The notes: generated from the sequence alone by a model not told the origin. DNA of 64,000 bases from Cephalotus follicularis (GCA_001972305.1 BDDD01001612.1:248001-312000), one strand, 5' to 3'; positions 34,816 through 47,346 are shown, counted from the stretch's first letter. A program made the numbers and translations.

Positions 34816-35289
34816 CTAATTCATACCCAGAATCATATCAAAGTCATACATATGAATAGACAGAAGATCCGCATCACGAATCCGATCATCAAAAACATGA
34901 GGGCAAGCATAAAAACACTCAGATATCACAACAGGTGTCCCCGTAGGGGTCGAAAGAACCAAAGCTGGATCAAGCAACTGTGGTGGCATACTAAGATGCT
35001 GAACAAGAGACCTAGCTACAACCGAGTGGGTTGATCCAGTATCATATAAAACATAAGCCCTACAGTTACCAACAGAAATAAAGCCCGAAATAGTACCTGG
35101 AGCATTAGCACCCTGCTGTGTCATAATAGCAAAGACATGACCTCCCACATTGCGCTGTCCAGATTCTGCATTGTTTCCCTTTCTTTCCTTTGCTCTAGGA
35201 TCAGGACAATCTTTCACAAAGTGCCCTTTCTGTCCACATACAAAACAGGCCCCTATAGCCTTATAGCACACTCCCATTGGATACCACAA
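34816..35289 (-). pseudogene. E5 Gag zinc knuckle and protease
   Basis: An open stretch with the zinc knuckle CFVCGQKGHFVKDC (about residues 15-28) and the aspartic protease motif VLYDTGSTHSVVA (about residues 78-90), ending FDMILGMN followed by TAG (34816-34818) where the family has DW. The D-to-N and W-to-stop changes are both G-to-A on the coding strand. Confidence 0.8.
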
Positions 35290-36245
35290 GTATCACACTT
35301 GGCAATCTGAACATCCTCATCTTTCTATGTCTGCCCCTGATCATTGCCGGACCGTTACTATCCCCGGTTATCATTCCTCCTTCCTCGCTTACCATTTCTA
35401 TTCTTACTATTCTGTCCAGAACCTTGTCCCTGAGAATCCCCTCTGTTTCTCTTCTTATCACTTTCTTGACGAGCTGCTTGGAAATCTAGCCTCTCCATTT
35501 CAATATTCTTAGCTGTGTTAGCCACTTCAGAAACATCAGCAAACCTGTTATTAACCAGCTTACCAAGGAGTTGATAGTGCAACTTCCACTTAAATTTCTT
35601 AGCTTGTTCCAGTGCTGTCCCCGCCGCGGACCCAGCGAAACCAGCAAGTCTAGTGAAACGGGTCAGAAACTCCATAACCGATTCCCCATCTTTCTGTCTT
35701 GTGTTTATTAACTCCCTAGCATAAGCCTCCTTATCAGCAGCGGGAAAGTACTGCTGAGAGAAAACTTCGTAAAACTCTGACCAGGTCAAAGCATCAATGT
35801 ACTCACCACCCTTAGCCAAGCCCAGAGTCTTCCACCATTTCTGAGCATCACCCTCAAGCTTATAAGCAGCCAATCTAACCTTCTACTCATCACCACAACC
35901 AAGCACATAGAAGATCTTGTCCATATGAGCAATCCAATGCTCAGCTTCCACAGGAGTCGTGGCTGAGTTGAAAGACTGCGGCCTCTGTTTCTGGAACCGC
36001 TCAAGCCAGATATAAACAAGTGTGTCAGTCCTGTCCCCATTTTCCCTTCCCAATTGAACATCAGCTGGAGCATTCTCCTCAGCAACTGGCTCCCTACGAC
36101 TTTGTTCTCGATTCTGCTGATCCATCACACGGCGCACCTCCTAAGTTACTGCATGACGTATCAATTCTTCCATAGTAGGCTTAATCCTGACTTCATGAGC
36201 CTAAGCTATGGAAGTTCTCTGAGAAGCATTCCTTGTACGTACCAT
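35290..36245 (-). pseudogene. E5 gag (capsid region)
   Basis: Start ATG at 36243-36245 (MVRTRNASQRTSIA). It is then interrupted by TAG stops at 36201-36203, 36141-36143 and 35883-35885, the last before KVRLAAYKLEGDAQKWWKTL. The capsid segment continues TWSEFYEVFSQQYFP, FLTRFTRLAGFAG and a basic tail rich in R, G, N and Q that leads to the zinc knuckle. A frame change lies near 35290-35360. Gag would assemble the particle. Confidence 0.75.
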
Positions 36246-36390
36246 CTACGAAAAGATACCAAAACATAAAATATCGAAAGCAATCAGAAATAAAAACATA
36301 AGACATATCAAAAGACCATTTCGAAGAAGCCTAACCCAAAGTCTACCCAATCTCACAGGTCAAACCTAGTCCGGTCTTCTAAGGAAACAA

Positions 36391-36410
36391 AGCCTATTTC
36401 TTTGATACCA
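36391..36410 (-). other. E5 primer-binding site
   Basis: On the minus strand TGGTATCAAAGAAATAGG, five bases from the LTR. It matches the iMet-type site over TGGTATCA and then departs from TGGTATCAGAGC. Confidence 0.6.
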
Positions 36411-37868
36411 TAATCTGTAACACCCCCGGACGGCGGAGTCGTTACGGCACATAACTTAACAAAACTTAAGCATAACATATATTAACTTAACATATCATAC
36501 TGAACATAAGCATAACTTCATTAGCTAAAAACGTGGCAGTCATAACATAGCAAAATTGAGAACTTATCATAAACTTAAAAAACTTAACATGTTCCAAAGT
36601 CAAATTCTGAAAACATAAACCAAAAGTAACTTATTGTTCATAGCCAATCCTAACAGAAAAACCAAAGGGATCACACTCCTAGAGGATCCTGGACATATGG
36701 TGGTCATCTCTCAAATCACACTTTCCCCCGTTGTTCCTGATAACCTGCCGCATGGAAACAAAAACGCGGCTGAGCAAACCTCAATATGAATAAAGAACGC
36801 AAAACAGTAAACGCTAACTTAAAAGCAGTAAGTTTTCAATAAAACTCATAGTAGAAATCTTGAGAAATAAAATAATTTAACATCCTTGGAGTTAAAACCA
36901 TAACTTTTGAAACATATACAAAACATAAATTTCATAAACACACACGCATACTGAGCCATATAACATATCATGTATCCACAACATATAGATGGCAAGGGAG
37001 GCGCTGATTCCACATGCCCACTAGAATTGAAGTGTACAGCACTACACAAGTCAATTCTCATTTCACATCATATCACATATTGCATAACTCCACACGTATG
37101 CCATAAACTAGAATCAATTCATACGCCTCTATCATACATAACAGATCCATAAATCCACCTCATGTGATTTATTCATAACACAGAGAGATGTCGTAGTCTA
37201 ATCACAGAGCTACGGAAGTGTCATGTCCCCGTACCAGGCCTACGACATGCCTATGGTACGCCCCATAGGTGGGTTCAACTACTCAGTATTTTATCATTTC
37301 GAAAGCATGAATTTATCAAAATCAATTTAATAACACGTAAAATATGCTATTTCGAAACATATTGTAAAATCGTTAACAAACGATATCATTGCATACTTTT
37401 CCTAAACGTAGCATCAACCCATTTATTTCTCACCATAAACGAGACGATCATAACATATAACATACCATAACGTATCATAGCATAAGAATAAAGTCAGGAA
37501 CATTTAATTTCACAAAATGTCAAAACCAACTTTATTTTCGAAACATATCCAAACCATAAAGCATAACCGAGTCATAAAATCGAAAGAACATGTCATATGA
37601 AAAAAACTGATTTTCTTTCATAAAACCAGACGGCCAAAGAGCAGAATATCCGTACCTTATGCGCTTATAGAAAAGACTCACGAAAAGATTGTTAATTCAA
37701 CTCTCCTTTGAAGCACAACAATCTAAAAGACACAAAACCATGCATATAAGGGTCTGAGAAACATTAGAGACATAAAACAGATTCATTACAGTGTTTAGGA
37801 AAGACCCAGATTGATTCGGAGATCAAACGAATCAAAACAGTTGAAAACATGAATTTTTTGAGCAAAAT

Positions 37869-38121
37869 AGCTGACTGTTACGGAGTTCCAGTCGACTATT
37901 GGAAGCCTGGTAGCCGACTATGCAACAGGGCTAGTCGACTACACAAACTGGAATGCGAGCAGTCAACTATGACAGAGGTCCAGCCGACTGTGCATAACAA
38001 GGCAGTCGACTGATTCATGCAAACACCCGACTACACAACACCAGACAGTCGACTGTTTTCATAAGGCAATCGACTACACAACCAAACCAGCCGACTGTCT
38101 ATAAGAACAGCCGACTGTCTT
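37869..38121. repeat. CAGTCGACTG palindrome array in E5 5' LTR
   Basis: Counterpart of 30281-30516, with four intact cores; it has one extra unit relative to the other LTR (AGTCAACTATG after GCGAGC). Confidence 0.75.
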
Positions 38122-38814
38122 GGACGACAGAACAGTCGAAAGTTAGAAAATTCAATGCAGAAACTGTCCAAGCTCAACTAACACCATAGCAGAGACATAT
38201 GAACATATACACAAGACATTGTATGATGTTTAGATGACACAAAAAAATAGAATTGACATAGAATACATAAACAGTGACTTAACTTCCAAAGAAAGAAACA
38301 AAGAAGGAAAGAACCTTGGAATATATGCATACATATAAGTCCAATTTTCTGTCCATTATCATTTACAGATATCAAAACCAAATTACAACAAGTCTATGAT
38401 GTATAAAACATGCTAACATGCTTAGGAATACAATGATAGAACATATATGGGCAGAAATTGAAACTATAAGACATTAACAACAAAAACAATTTATAACAAT
38501 GTGGAAGTAACCATCCCAACAAAGATTACTAACCTGTAATGGTATTACTGACACTGAAAAATAGCAAAGAGAACACCACACAAGAATTTTTAACCGGCTA
38601 TACATAGAGATAAAAGAGAAGAGAAAGCAAATACACAACTGAAAGCCTACCAAGGAAAACATAACCAAGAGGACAACAAAAGACAGATTACCTCTATCAA
38701 TCTGACGAAACAATTCCTCAAGAACCAAGACAGACTTCGACAGTGCAGAATTCGACAGTGAGCAGTCCAAGAATGAATGGCACACAAGGCATTGGCATTC
38801 TTCAAACATAAAAG

Positions 38815-39060
38815 AAAAGAGGGATTTGAGGAATAGATAATGAAAGTGGAAGCAATTTGAGTTGCTTAAGGAAACAAGAGAGAGATATTCGGGATTGAGA
38901 TAGAGATAGGAGAGAGAGACGGGTTGGAGACGGAGAGATACGGGAGAGGGAGGAAAAAAAAAGAAAGAAAGAAAAAAGGAAAATAAGAAAAGGAAAATAA
39001 GAAATTTTAAAATAAAAGAAAGGAAATAGAATTATAAAAGAGATAAAATTGTTTTAATAA
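38815..39060. repeat. Polypurine stretch in E5 5' LTR
   Basis: Counterpart of 31205-31440. Confidence 0.75.
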
Positions 39061-39273
39061 GTTTTAAAACAGTTATTTTTATCAAGAATTGACATAACAT
39101 AATCCTAAGCATTCACATACCAACATATCCAAGGTTCAGCCTGGTATCAGTCAGCCGAAAACACAAAGGCCCAATCACAAGGCAAGCAGACTTCCTATCA
39201 AAATGAATTAAAAGCTCAAACACAAACAGATAAAAGTCCGTAAAACATGCATACGAATAAATAGTGCATTGCA

Positions 39274-40050
39274 AGCATAATTATAATGGACTTCAGAAAA
39301 ACTAAAATTCCATTTTGGAGTCAATATCTCATATAGCTATTCTTTGTAGTTCGATGGAATCTCATTCATATGATCCACCTTTGGATACCTTCATAGAGAA
39401 TCAGAAACATCTCTCGGGTTCCCGCATATTATCATATCAAACTTCAGAGAGCAGGTGTATAAAATTATGGTTATTGTACAAGTGCATATTTGTGTTGCTT
39501 ATGATTTCTCTTTCAGCTATGTTTAACTCCCACAACTTCCTGTTAAGAGAAATGAATTCTCCTAATAAGAAGGAGGGTCTAAGATGAACTTTTCATTCTC
39601 AAACAAGGGTCATAAAACAGTATCGCACAGTTTACTTTGGGACACTTCACAAATCAACATCACATGTTCCTTAATTAATAATTATTTGATGGCTGAAGGG
39701 TATTAACTAAGAGGAAAAAGGAAAGCCTGTAAGACAGAAACTTTATCATATCTCATCACATAAGATACAATATGCTCTTCCTTTGACAGAAAATCTAATT
39801 CTTGTTTGAGATGAAATAAAACTCATTGAACATTTTTCTCACTTTCTCGATCTTATCAAGATCCGTCAAAATCACCATAAGACTGACAACTTTAAAGACT
39901 TCTCCCAATGTCGTATAGAGGGAGATTAAGTCATGTTGCCTATAAGACAGAATTCGCAAGTTGAATTGACAATCCAGGATATGTGATGGAATCGGATATA
40001 CCGACTCCAATGTCAAAGATGGACTTAGGGGTGTAGGGTGTAGAATAAAA
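39274..40050. other. Decayed retroelement DNA, no gene
   Basis: Continuation of 28828. A broken minus-strand frame (39795-40139) shows no recognisable domain. Probably noncoding copia DNA, but I cannot prove that. Confidence 0.3.
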
Positions 40051-40890
40051 TTTAAACATACAATGATGGCAGCGAAATAACACCCTATAAAACAAAACAA
40101 GTCCATAATGACACGTCCACAGATCACATGGATCACCACAGCATCTACTGAATTGAATTGGTGTCACCATTGCAAATAATGGTGACACACAAGCATGGCA
40201 TAAAGAAGAAGGACCAAGAATTATACCAGTGGGTGTTGGCTCCTTCGTTCTTTGCCGCTACAAGCTTGAAGTAGATTCCCTTTGATCTTCTCCAAGCCTC
40301 AGGAATAGCAAGTAATCCAACCAGCAAGATCAAAGTGCTTGAACTCACACTCTCTCTCACTTAGCTTAGAAAAGGAGTATTGATTATGACCAATGAAGTC
40401 AATAATCAATCCACCCTAGATAAGCCTTTGCTTGGTGTTTATCTGATGAAGGAACACACACTTGCAGAGAAGAATTCGAGGTCAATTGCCCAGCAAAATG
40501 TCTCAACCTTTTTTTTTTCATTTTCTGCAGAATGCTTATAACTTGCCTACAATTCTCTCTCTCAATCTCCCATTCACTTAGGATCATGGCCTTCACTCCC
40601 TGGGAGTCCGAAGCCATGATTCCCACGTTTATAAAACGTGTAGAATCAAAAGAAACCGGCTAAGGATGTGAGAGAAGTAGTGCCCACGAAGTGAGCCTTC
40701 CAAAGGACGTCGACGTCTATGCAACGTGACACTAAAGCACATCGATGCTTTCTAAAAGACATCGACGTCTTTATCAAAGAAAAGCATCGACGTCTTTCTA
40801 AAAGGCGTCGACGCCTTCTGTCCAGTCAAGCATGAAAAGTCTAACTCTTTTAGTGATCTCATATAACTTTCAAATATTGGTTAAGTAAGA
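40051..40890 (-). mobile_element. H2: LTR-like insertion in copia RT
   Basis: The copia reverse transcriptase frame stops being recognisable at about 40890. The block contains a TATA-like TTTATAAA (40628-40635) and a GTCGAC cluster (40706-40820), features of LTRs elsewhere here, and a GCAGCGAAATAA phrase shared with H1. The left boundary is uncertain and no target duplication was found. The frames at 40145-40626 have no recognised domain. Confidence 0.35.
40706..40820. repeat. GTCGAC palindrome cluster in H2
   Basis: AGGACGTCGACGTCTA, AAAGACATCGACGTCTTT, AAAGCATCGACGTCTTT and AAGGCGTCGACGCCTT. Very close in style to the E9 cluster at 10247-10398. Confidence 0.7.
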
Positions 40891-41808
40891 TTAAGCATAT
40901 GTGTTTCCACAAAATGCAAAATCCACACAACCGATATTTGACTTAGTCCATAGATGGACCGGTCGAGCTTGCACACCATATGCGGGTGCTCGGAAGATGT
41001 AAACCCCTCGGGTTGGGACATATAAATGTTCTCTTCAAGACGCCCATTTAAAAATGCCGTTTTGACATCCATTTTCCATATCTCATAATCATAATGAGCG
41101 GCAATAGCAAGCAAAATCCTAATGGATTTGAGCATGGCGACAGGTGAGAAAGTGTCAGTATAGTCGACTCCATGTCGTTGCCTATACCCTTTCGCCACTA
41201 ATCAAGCTTTATAAGTCTCGATCTTTCCATCTGCATTCATCTTCTTCTTGAAGATCCATTTACAGCCAATAGGCACTATGCCTTCGAGTGCTTCAGCCAA
41301 ATTCCATATTTGGTTGGAGTACATGGAGTCCATCTCGGATTTCATGGCTCCTAGCCATGCTTCAGATTCAGTGCTTTGCACTGATTCTAAGTAGCTGGCA
41401 GGCTCGTCATCATCCATGACGTTTATCTCATCAGTACCATCAATGAGGAAACCATACCTCTCAGGTGCTAATGGGATTCTGCCTGATCTCCTCAAAGGAG
41501 TTTTGCCTAACTGAGAACCATTCTCAGCCTGAGATCTAATCTCAGCTGTGTCTGTTGGAGGTCTAACCTCCAACTCCTCCATCTCCTGTGTGGTTTGTAC
41601 CTGTGGCAACTCCTTGAGTTCCACCTTGCTCCCACTGTTTCCTTCAAGAAGGTATTCCTTCTCTAAAAACACAGCATTTCGCGAAACAAATATCTTTTGT
41701 TCGCTAGAGTGATAGAAGTAGTATCCTTTAGTCTCTTTAGGATAACCCACAAACCTGCAACGGTCCGACCGCGCTTCCAGCTTATCTGCGTCAAGCCTCT
41801 TTCGAGAA
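40881..41808 (-). pseudogene. Ty1/copia integrase tail and RT N-terminal half
   Basis: The minus strand reads RCRFVGYPKETKGYYFYH and EYLLEGNSGSKVELKEL (integrase C-terminal domain and linker), TPLRRSGRI, then reverse transcriptase: WLGAMKSEMDSM, GCKWIFKKKMNADGKIETYKA, a TGA stop (family TYKARLVAKG), [29 protein letters not shown] and [11 protein letters not shown]. It ends before the YVDD active site where H2 begins. The upstream side is cut at 41808 by LTR DNA. Integrase core, protease and gag are absent. Confidence 0.8.
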
Positions 41809-42064
41809 GAAAATAACAGTAGCAGTTCAGTAGGTTCTCTTGGAGAACAAAACAACAGTACTTTAAAATATTCAGTTGTGCATATAACACTCAGTCCTTG
41901 AAACTAGTATCAGTAAATTGTGCATATAGCACTCAGTTCCTGAAAATAATAACAGTCCTGGAAAACAGTAAACAGTTGTTTTCATGATATGCAATGCATA
42001 ACAACCATTCAATCAAGCTCAGGAATCAAGCATACAAAGGATAAAACATGCAATGGTTCAGTAT

Positions 42065-42310
42065 GGCATCAACGTGTAATTTAAGCGTCGACATGTATAT
42101 AGGCGTCAACATTACCATTGGACATCAACGCGTAAAGGTAGGAACCTCAAGCTTTAACATGTCTTTTAGCGTCGATGCATTAAGGTAGGAACCTTACGCG
42201 TCAATGTTACCTCTTGGTGTCAAAGTTTTCTAAGACAGTAACTTTAAACATCAACGTTATCCTTCCTTGGCGTGGACGAGAATCAAACGCAACAGGTATA
42301 CTGTCGACTA
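42065..42310. repeat. Decayed GTCGAC-type array in F3
   Basis: About ten units such as AAGCGTCGACATG, GGCGTCAACATT, ATCAACGCGTAAAG, GCGTCGATGCATT and CTGTCGACTAT. Most CpGs have become TpG or CpA. Confidence 0.5.
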
Positions 42311-42805
42311 TACCAGTGAAGCCTTAACGTGTATCTATTGGCGTTAACGAAAATCAACATACAAAATATGCAGTCCATAACCAATCCAAGCAAGCATGAT
42401 CCAATAGTTCAAATAACAACATGAAAGCATATATACACCATCCTTACACAATATACATGTTATATCTTCATAAACATGTCATAATCCTACCAGTTAAGCA
42501 GTAGCAACAGTACAGTAGAGCTGCAAGTTCAATTGCCAAACATTACCAAATTGCTGCCAACTGTCGATTATCACTTCCCTTCACAGCTGAACCAAATTAC
42601 CAGCTCCCTCACTGCACATACAACACATATCCATTACGCTCAAACACACAGAAACCAACACTGCCGTCACTGGAGCACCAGCCAGATTCCGGCCAACTCA
42701 CCCAGCTTATGCAACACCCATAAACAGGTTCCACAATGAACGATCTACTCAAAACCGCTCAAGACTCGTTGTGACTCACCGCCGAACATCGTGTCACAGA
42801 TGGCA

Positions 42806-42980
42806 GTGAGTTCAACTCACTGGGTTGACTAGCCAGACTTCAACAGCTCTGGTCACCACCCAAAAACACCACACAACCATCAGTTCTACACACCACTGTC
42901 CAAGACTCATCGAGACTCGGTGCAAAACTCGCGGTCACAGGCCGCAGCGAGTCAAACTCACTGAGTCGACTCAGCCAACT
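42806..42980. repeat. GAGTCGACTC-type repeats in F3
   Basis: Units TGAGTTCAACTCACTGGG and CACTGAGTCGACTCAG. The same class occurs in F at 51376-51716 and 52218-52598. Confidence 0.5.
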
Positions 42981-43652
42981 GATTCAGGCCGATTCTGACC
43001 GAGAAATGCCTCAATGGTGGTCAAAATGGGCAGAGCTGGCCTTCTAGATGAAGACCAGCTCCATCCGGGATGCTAACGGGGTCAAAATCGCACCGCCGAG
43101 TTGCACAGTGTCGGGGAGAGAGAAGGGAAGAAAAGGCGAAAAAATAGAAGAAGAGAGAACAAGCTACCGTCGGTTTGGGAGCCTGGGTTGCTCGCTGTCC
43201 TCTCCTGGTCTGGCGGCTTGCTCCAGCGTCATCTCCGGTGCTCACTTTCACTCTCTCGCGCTATCTCCCGTAGTACCTCTCTCCCAACTCGTCTATTTAT
43301 TTTTCTTTCATGCGGGTGCGATATGCGCCCGTGTCCCCTCTTTTCCTTTTCTTATTTGCTTCTCCCCCCGCTTCTTTATTGGTATTTACCAACAAAATAT
43401 TAAGGCCTGAGCCCCGATTATTCCGCGTATTGCGATATTAATTAATCCAACAGCCACTAAAATTGCCGTAATAATAACACGAACCTTGGGCCTTACAGGT
43501 GCGCATTAAAAATAGGCTTTATTAACCATTTGGGCTTTATCATTACGGCTTCAATGCAAATGCCTTTTAATGCTCCGGGCCTCTATCGGCTTTATTACGG
43601 CCATACACTGCACCAATATCACACTAATTATTTATGAAATTATGGGGCATTA

Positions 43653-44281
43653 CATAGACCCAGAGAAGGTGGAAATTAAAGCCAAGGAGTTACTACACGA
43701 TATATGCCAGCCGCTCAGGTCTAAGGAACATCGCAGGTCACGGATGGCCTACTAGCCTCACATGGCTATACATGACTGAGACAAATAGGAATCGTATGGA
43801 CATAGGTAATGACCATCCAAACAGGTTTCCTATTGTGGGTCGGTTCAATGTAAAATGCCCCTCGGCATGCACCCCACATCAGCTTTGGGGTTATACCCAA
43901 GTGGCAATGAGATACTCCACCCTCCACCTAAACACCCGGAGCAACCATAATACAGCAAGTCTTAGGGGTTCATCAATTGCCCTAAGAAAGTGATCCTACA
44001 ACTTGGAACTTTAGTCTGAAAGGAGTAAGGATCTTATTCTCATAACCTCCCAGGCACGAGAGCCAACCCCTCAAATGACAGGGCACTATATGTGTATTCA
44101 GCTAATATGGAAAATAGGCTGATCCATATATATTGTTTGGGATGGATACATATAGAAAGGATGCCATTTTTACGGATATGCACGTAGAACATAAATGGAA
44201 TTATGATTGTATCAACTAGGAGTACTACACATAAATGTGTGTAGCCAACCTTTTTGCTTGTAGGGACACCCCTAATCTAAC
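43653..44281 (-). mobile_element. G1: copia-type LTR fragment, family G
   Basis: Reverse complement of the first part of G2 (55720 onward): shared phrases ACCTGAGCGGCTGGCAT, GGATCTCGTGCC-type text and AAGTGGCAATGAGATA. On the minus strand it starts TGTTAGATTAGGGGTGTCCC. It is cut at 43653 by F3. Its outer edge at 44281 lies inside the E7 protease region. Confidence 0.6.
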
Positions 44282-44696
44282 ACTCCATACTACAAGATCT
44301 ACACACCCTTTCAGAGTAAACTGGTTCTCCTACGGGGGTACTAACTTCCATTATAAATGAAAAGGGCTTGGGCTCCACCTAAATACGGCATAGAAAATGC
44401 ACAGCAATATACGAATGAGATGAACCCGGATCAATAAGGGTCCGTGCTATATGCTGGGATATAGAAATAGTACCTCCAATAACTAAGGCCGATCCCGTTC
44501 CAGCTCTCTGATCCATCGCATACACTCTACCCAATACTGTAGGTGCCAAACCCATAGGCTGTTTGTCTCGGTCTCCTCGTCATGTAGAGGGCGGACTGGT
44601 ACTGGGATGACCTTGGGATTGTGACCCTGAACCATGACTCTGCTGAAAACCGCCCTGCGATTGAGTCAAACTTTGTCCTGGATGATTCCCCGAACC
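44282..44696 (-). pseudogene. E7 gag C-terminal linker and protease start
   Basis: The minus strand reads a Ser/Gln-rich linker (SQGGFQQSHGSGSQSQGHPS), then IGGTISISQHIARTLIDPGSSHSYIA, the aspartic protease motif, ending [10 protein letters not shown] and CRSC. Closely parallel to E2 at 22160-22570, but it keeps DPG where E2 has DPS. Cut on one side by G1 and on the other by F. Confidence 0.7.
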
Positions 44697-44701
44697 TAAC
44701 C

Positions 44702-46203
44702 TATCATGCCCCGAATCGCAAGGGTAAACCCCCACGATTCGACGCGTGATATTCATTCTCTTCAGTCATTCAATCATATATAATCATACTCCAAAAAGTG
44801 ATATAAATTTAAAACTTTAAACCAAAGTCATATAAGCGAAAGAATCATATATACATCAGTGGAATTAATCAATCCAAATAAAAACTAACTCTTGAAATCT
44901 CCAGAAATTTCGGCATGAAGTATTCGTTTATAGGACTAAACCCCCTGTAAAGGAAAGCTCAATTTATATCTCAACACTCCCGAAGGAGGAATCAGCAGTT
45001 TATGTATATATACGGGCTCAGCCCTCAGCAACCACACTCCTGAAGGAGGAAACAACAGTTTATCACAATAGGGGGTCCCGTCTCTATCTTTTACATCAAC
45101 ACCCATATCATAAGCACTGCCACATGCCGGCAGGTCGATAGCTAAATAAAACATAACTATAACATCTTTATATTTGTCTCAAATACATAGGGTTCCTTTT
45201 CACAATCCTTATACATAACAAGCCTTATATCTCAAAACATTTTAATCATAAACATGAGGCCCCTTTTATACAACTCTTATATTCAACCCATATAAGCAAA
45301 TCCAAATACAAGTAACTCCATATACAATTGGCTAACAGAAGCTGTTATAGAAAACCTGTCATTCTCAGCTTACCTCGTTGCAATCCATCACCTGTGCCTG
45401 GGCCTGACCCATTCCGCACACAGGGGAAATGGGTCAGCGACATAATGTCATGTAGGTATACCATGCTATGCATGCAACAGTATAAAGTAATATGCGTGTA
45501 ACAATATATCAATGTATTTCATGTAGTGCATCAGCATAATGGTGATATACGTGCAACAGTATAAAGATATGTCATGCATGCCACAGGGTAGTAAAGTGCT
45601 ATGTATGCATCCAGTGTAATCATAAGTCATGTGGTAAACAATATATATATATATATATGTGTGTATCAATATGCCAGATGATATCATGTGTGTAAATGGC
45701 AATCACGAACAGCTTCAATATACCAGCCGTCCCTAAGCGGGGTATATTTAGCTAGTCCTAATCACATCAAAGGCACCCTTTTTAAGATTCATCACATAGC
45801 CCGTGAATTAAGAGAAGGCAAGAACTCATCTCCTCTTAATTCAATATCAAAACCTTATATCAAATGCCATATGCAATTATATATATACAATCATGCATCC
45901 ATACAAGTACAATTCGTACACATCAATCCATATAATTATTTAGAATGCATGAATGTAATGCAAGCAATAGTATAACCTACCTTGTAGCAACTGAGCTCGT
46001 AAAGCTCGGAAATCCTCTATCCTTGATCATTTCGCTTATCCTTGATCGTTTCCTTTATCCTGTATGCACAACACATTTTTGTTACACTCTACGCACGGAA
46101 ACCAAGCACAGCCGTCATCAGAGCTTCGGCCAGTTTCCGGCCAACTCACTCATCTCCAGCGAAACCCAAAAACAGGTTCCACATTGGACGATATGTTCAA
46201 TGG
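44702..46203 (-). repeat. F outer LTR, distal part (minus)
   Basis: Starts on the plus strand with TATCATGCCCCGAATCG, a decayed LTR end, next to TAACC (44697-44701). It contains LTR positions from the 3' end back to about position 1020. Together with 52206-53251 it makes one complete LTR of about 2.5 kb. Confidence 0.65.
45640..45660. repeat. (TA)n microsatellite in F LTR
   Basis: About ten TA units; counterpart at 46373-46390 in the inverted copy. Confidence 0.85.
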
Positions 46204-46255
46204 ACTGATTGTCCCTATGATTGATATGGATATTTATATGGATTGTCTGCAGGAC
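46204..46255. other. Filler DNA at left F inner junction
   Basis: About 52 bp between the end of the minus LTR part and the point where plus-strand LTR similarity begins (GGCCTTTGATGTGATTAGG at 46256). I find no counterpart in the other LTR copies. Confidence 0.45.
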
Positions 46256-47328
46256 TATGGCCTTTGATGTGATTAGGACTAGCTAAATATACCCCGCTTA
46301 GGGACGCCTGGTATATTGAAGCAGTCCACGATTGCCATTTACACACATGATATCACCTGGCATATTGATACATATATATATATATATATTGTTTACCACA
46401 TAACTTATGATTACACTGGATGCATGCATAGCACTTTACTACCCTGTGGCATGCATGACATATCTTTATACTGTTGCACGCATATCACCATTATACTGAT
46501 GCACTACATGAAATACATTGATATATTGTTACACGCATATTACTTTATACTATTGCATGCATAGCATGGTATACCTACACGACATTATGTCGGTGACCCA
46601 TTTCCCCTGTGTGTGGAATGGGTTAGGCCCAGGCACAGGTGATGGATTGCAACGAGGTAAGCTGAGAATGACAGGTTTTCTATAACAACTTATGTTAGCC
46701 AATTGTATATGGAGTTGCTTGTATTTGGATTTGCTTATATGGGTTGCATATAAGAGTTGTATAAAAGGGCCCTCAAGTTTATGATTAAAATGTTTTGAGA
46801 TATAAGGCTTGTTATGTATAAGGATTGTGAAAAGGAACCCCATGTATTTGAGACAAATATAAAGATGTTATAGTTATGTTTTATTCAGCTATCGACCTGG
46901 TGGCATGTGGCAGTGCTTATGATATGGCTGTTGATGTAAAAGATATAGACAGGACCCCCTATTGTGATAAACTGATGTTTCCTCCTTTGGGAGTGTGGTT
47001 ACTGAGGGCTGAGCCCGTATATATACATAAACTGCTGATTCCTCCTTCAGGAGTGTTGAGATATAAATTGAGTTTTCCTTTACAGGGGGTTTAGTCCTAT
47101 AAATGAATACTTCATGCCGAAATTTCGGGAGATTTCAAGAGTTAGTTTTTATTTGGATTGATTAATTCCGCTGATGTATATATGATTCTTTCGCTTATAT
47201 GACTTTGGTTTAAAGTTTTAAATTTATAGCACTTTTTGGAGTATGATTATATATGATTGAATGACTGAAGAGAATGAATATCACGCGTCGGATCGTGGGG
47301 GTTTACCCTTGCGGTTCAGGGCGCGACA
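46256..47328 (+). repeat. F inner LTR, distal part (plus)
   Basis: Inverted copy of 44702-45773 (about 1.07 kb). It ends GGGCGCGACA three bases before a primer site. A 72-codon frame (46876-47094) has a mirror at 44936-45154; this is repeat identity, not a gene. Confidence 0.8.
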
Positions 47329-47331
47329 ACT

Positions 47332-47346
47332 TGGTATCAGAGCCGG
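47332..47346 (+). other. F primer-binding site
   Basis: TGGTATCAGAGCCGG, iMet type, three bases after the LTR. Confidence 0.8.

Larger units (their letters stand above)
28829..39273 (-). mobile_element. E5: complete Tekay/Del-like Ty3/gypsy element
   Basis: Two LTRs (28829-31657 and 36416-39273), perfect 5-bp target duplication AGCAT (28824-28828 and 39274-39278), primer site, purine tract, and all domains in the order gag, protease, RT, RNase H, integrase, chromodomain-type tail on the minus strand. Total 10,445 bp. It is defective: at least ten in-frame stops, one frameshift before the RT active site and loss of the integrase catalytic glutamate. By eye the LTRs agree at roughly 19 of 20 positions over their first 200 bases. 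Confidence 0.9.
36416..39273 (-). repeat. E5 5' LTR (2858 bp)
   Basis: Partner of 28829-31657. Its right edge has decayed from GGGTATTACA to GTGCATTGCA but is fixed by the AGCAT duplication. It contains the array at 37869-38121 and a polypurine stretch at 38815-39060. Confidence 0.9.
41809..43652 (-). mobile_element. F3: diverged, truncated LTR of family F
   Basis: The right end GGGGCATTACA and the text leading to it match the start of the family F LTR (TGTAACGCCC at 50710, minus-strand sense), and 42590-43400 matches 52600-52950 and 46060-46190 by phrases (CTCACCCAGCTTATGC-type, AACAGGTTCCACA). The left side differs from F and abuts copia RT at 41808 without a proper LTR end, so it is truncated or rearranged. 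Open frames at 43048-43410 are LTR frames. Confidence 0.5.

Noticed and set aside
44936-47094. Mirror-image 72-codon frames as a divergent gene pair
   Set aside because: They are the two arms of the F inverted repeat; the frame is incidental to LTR identity.
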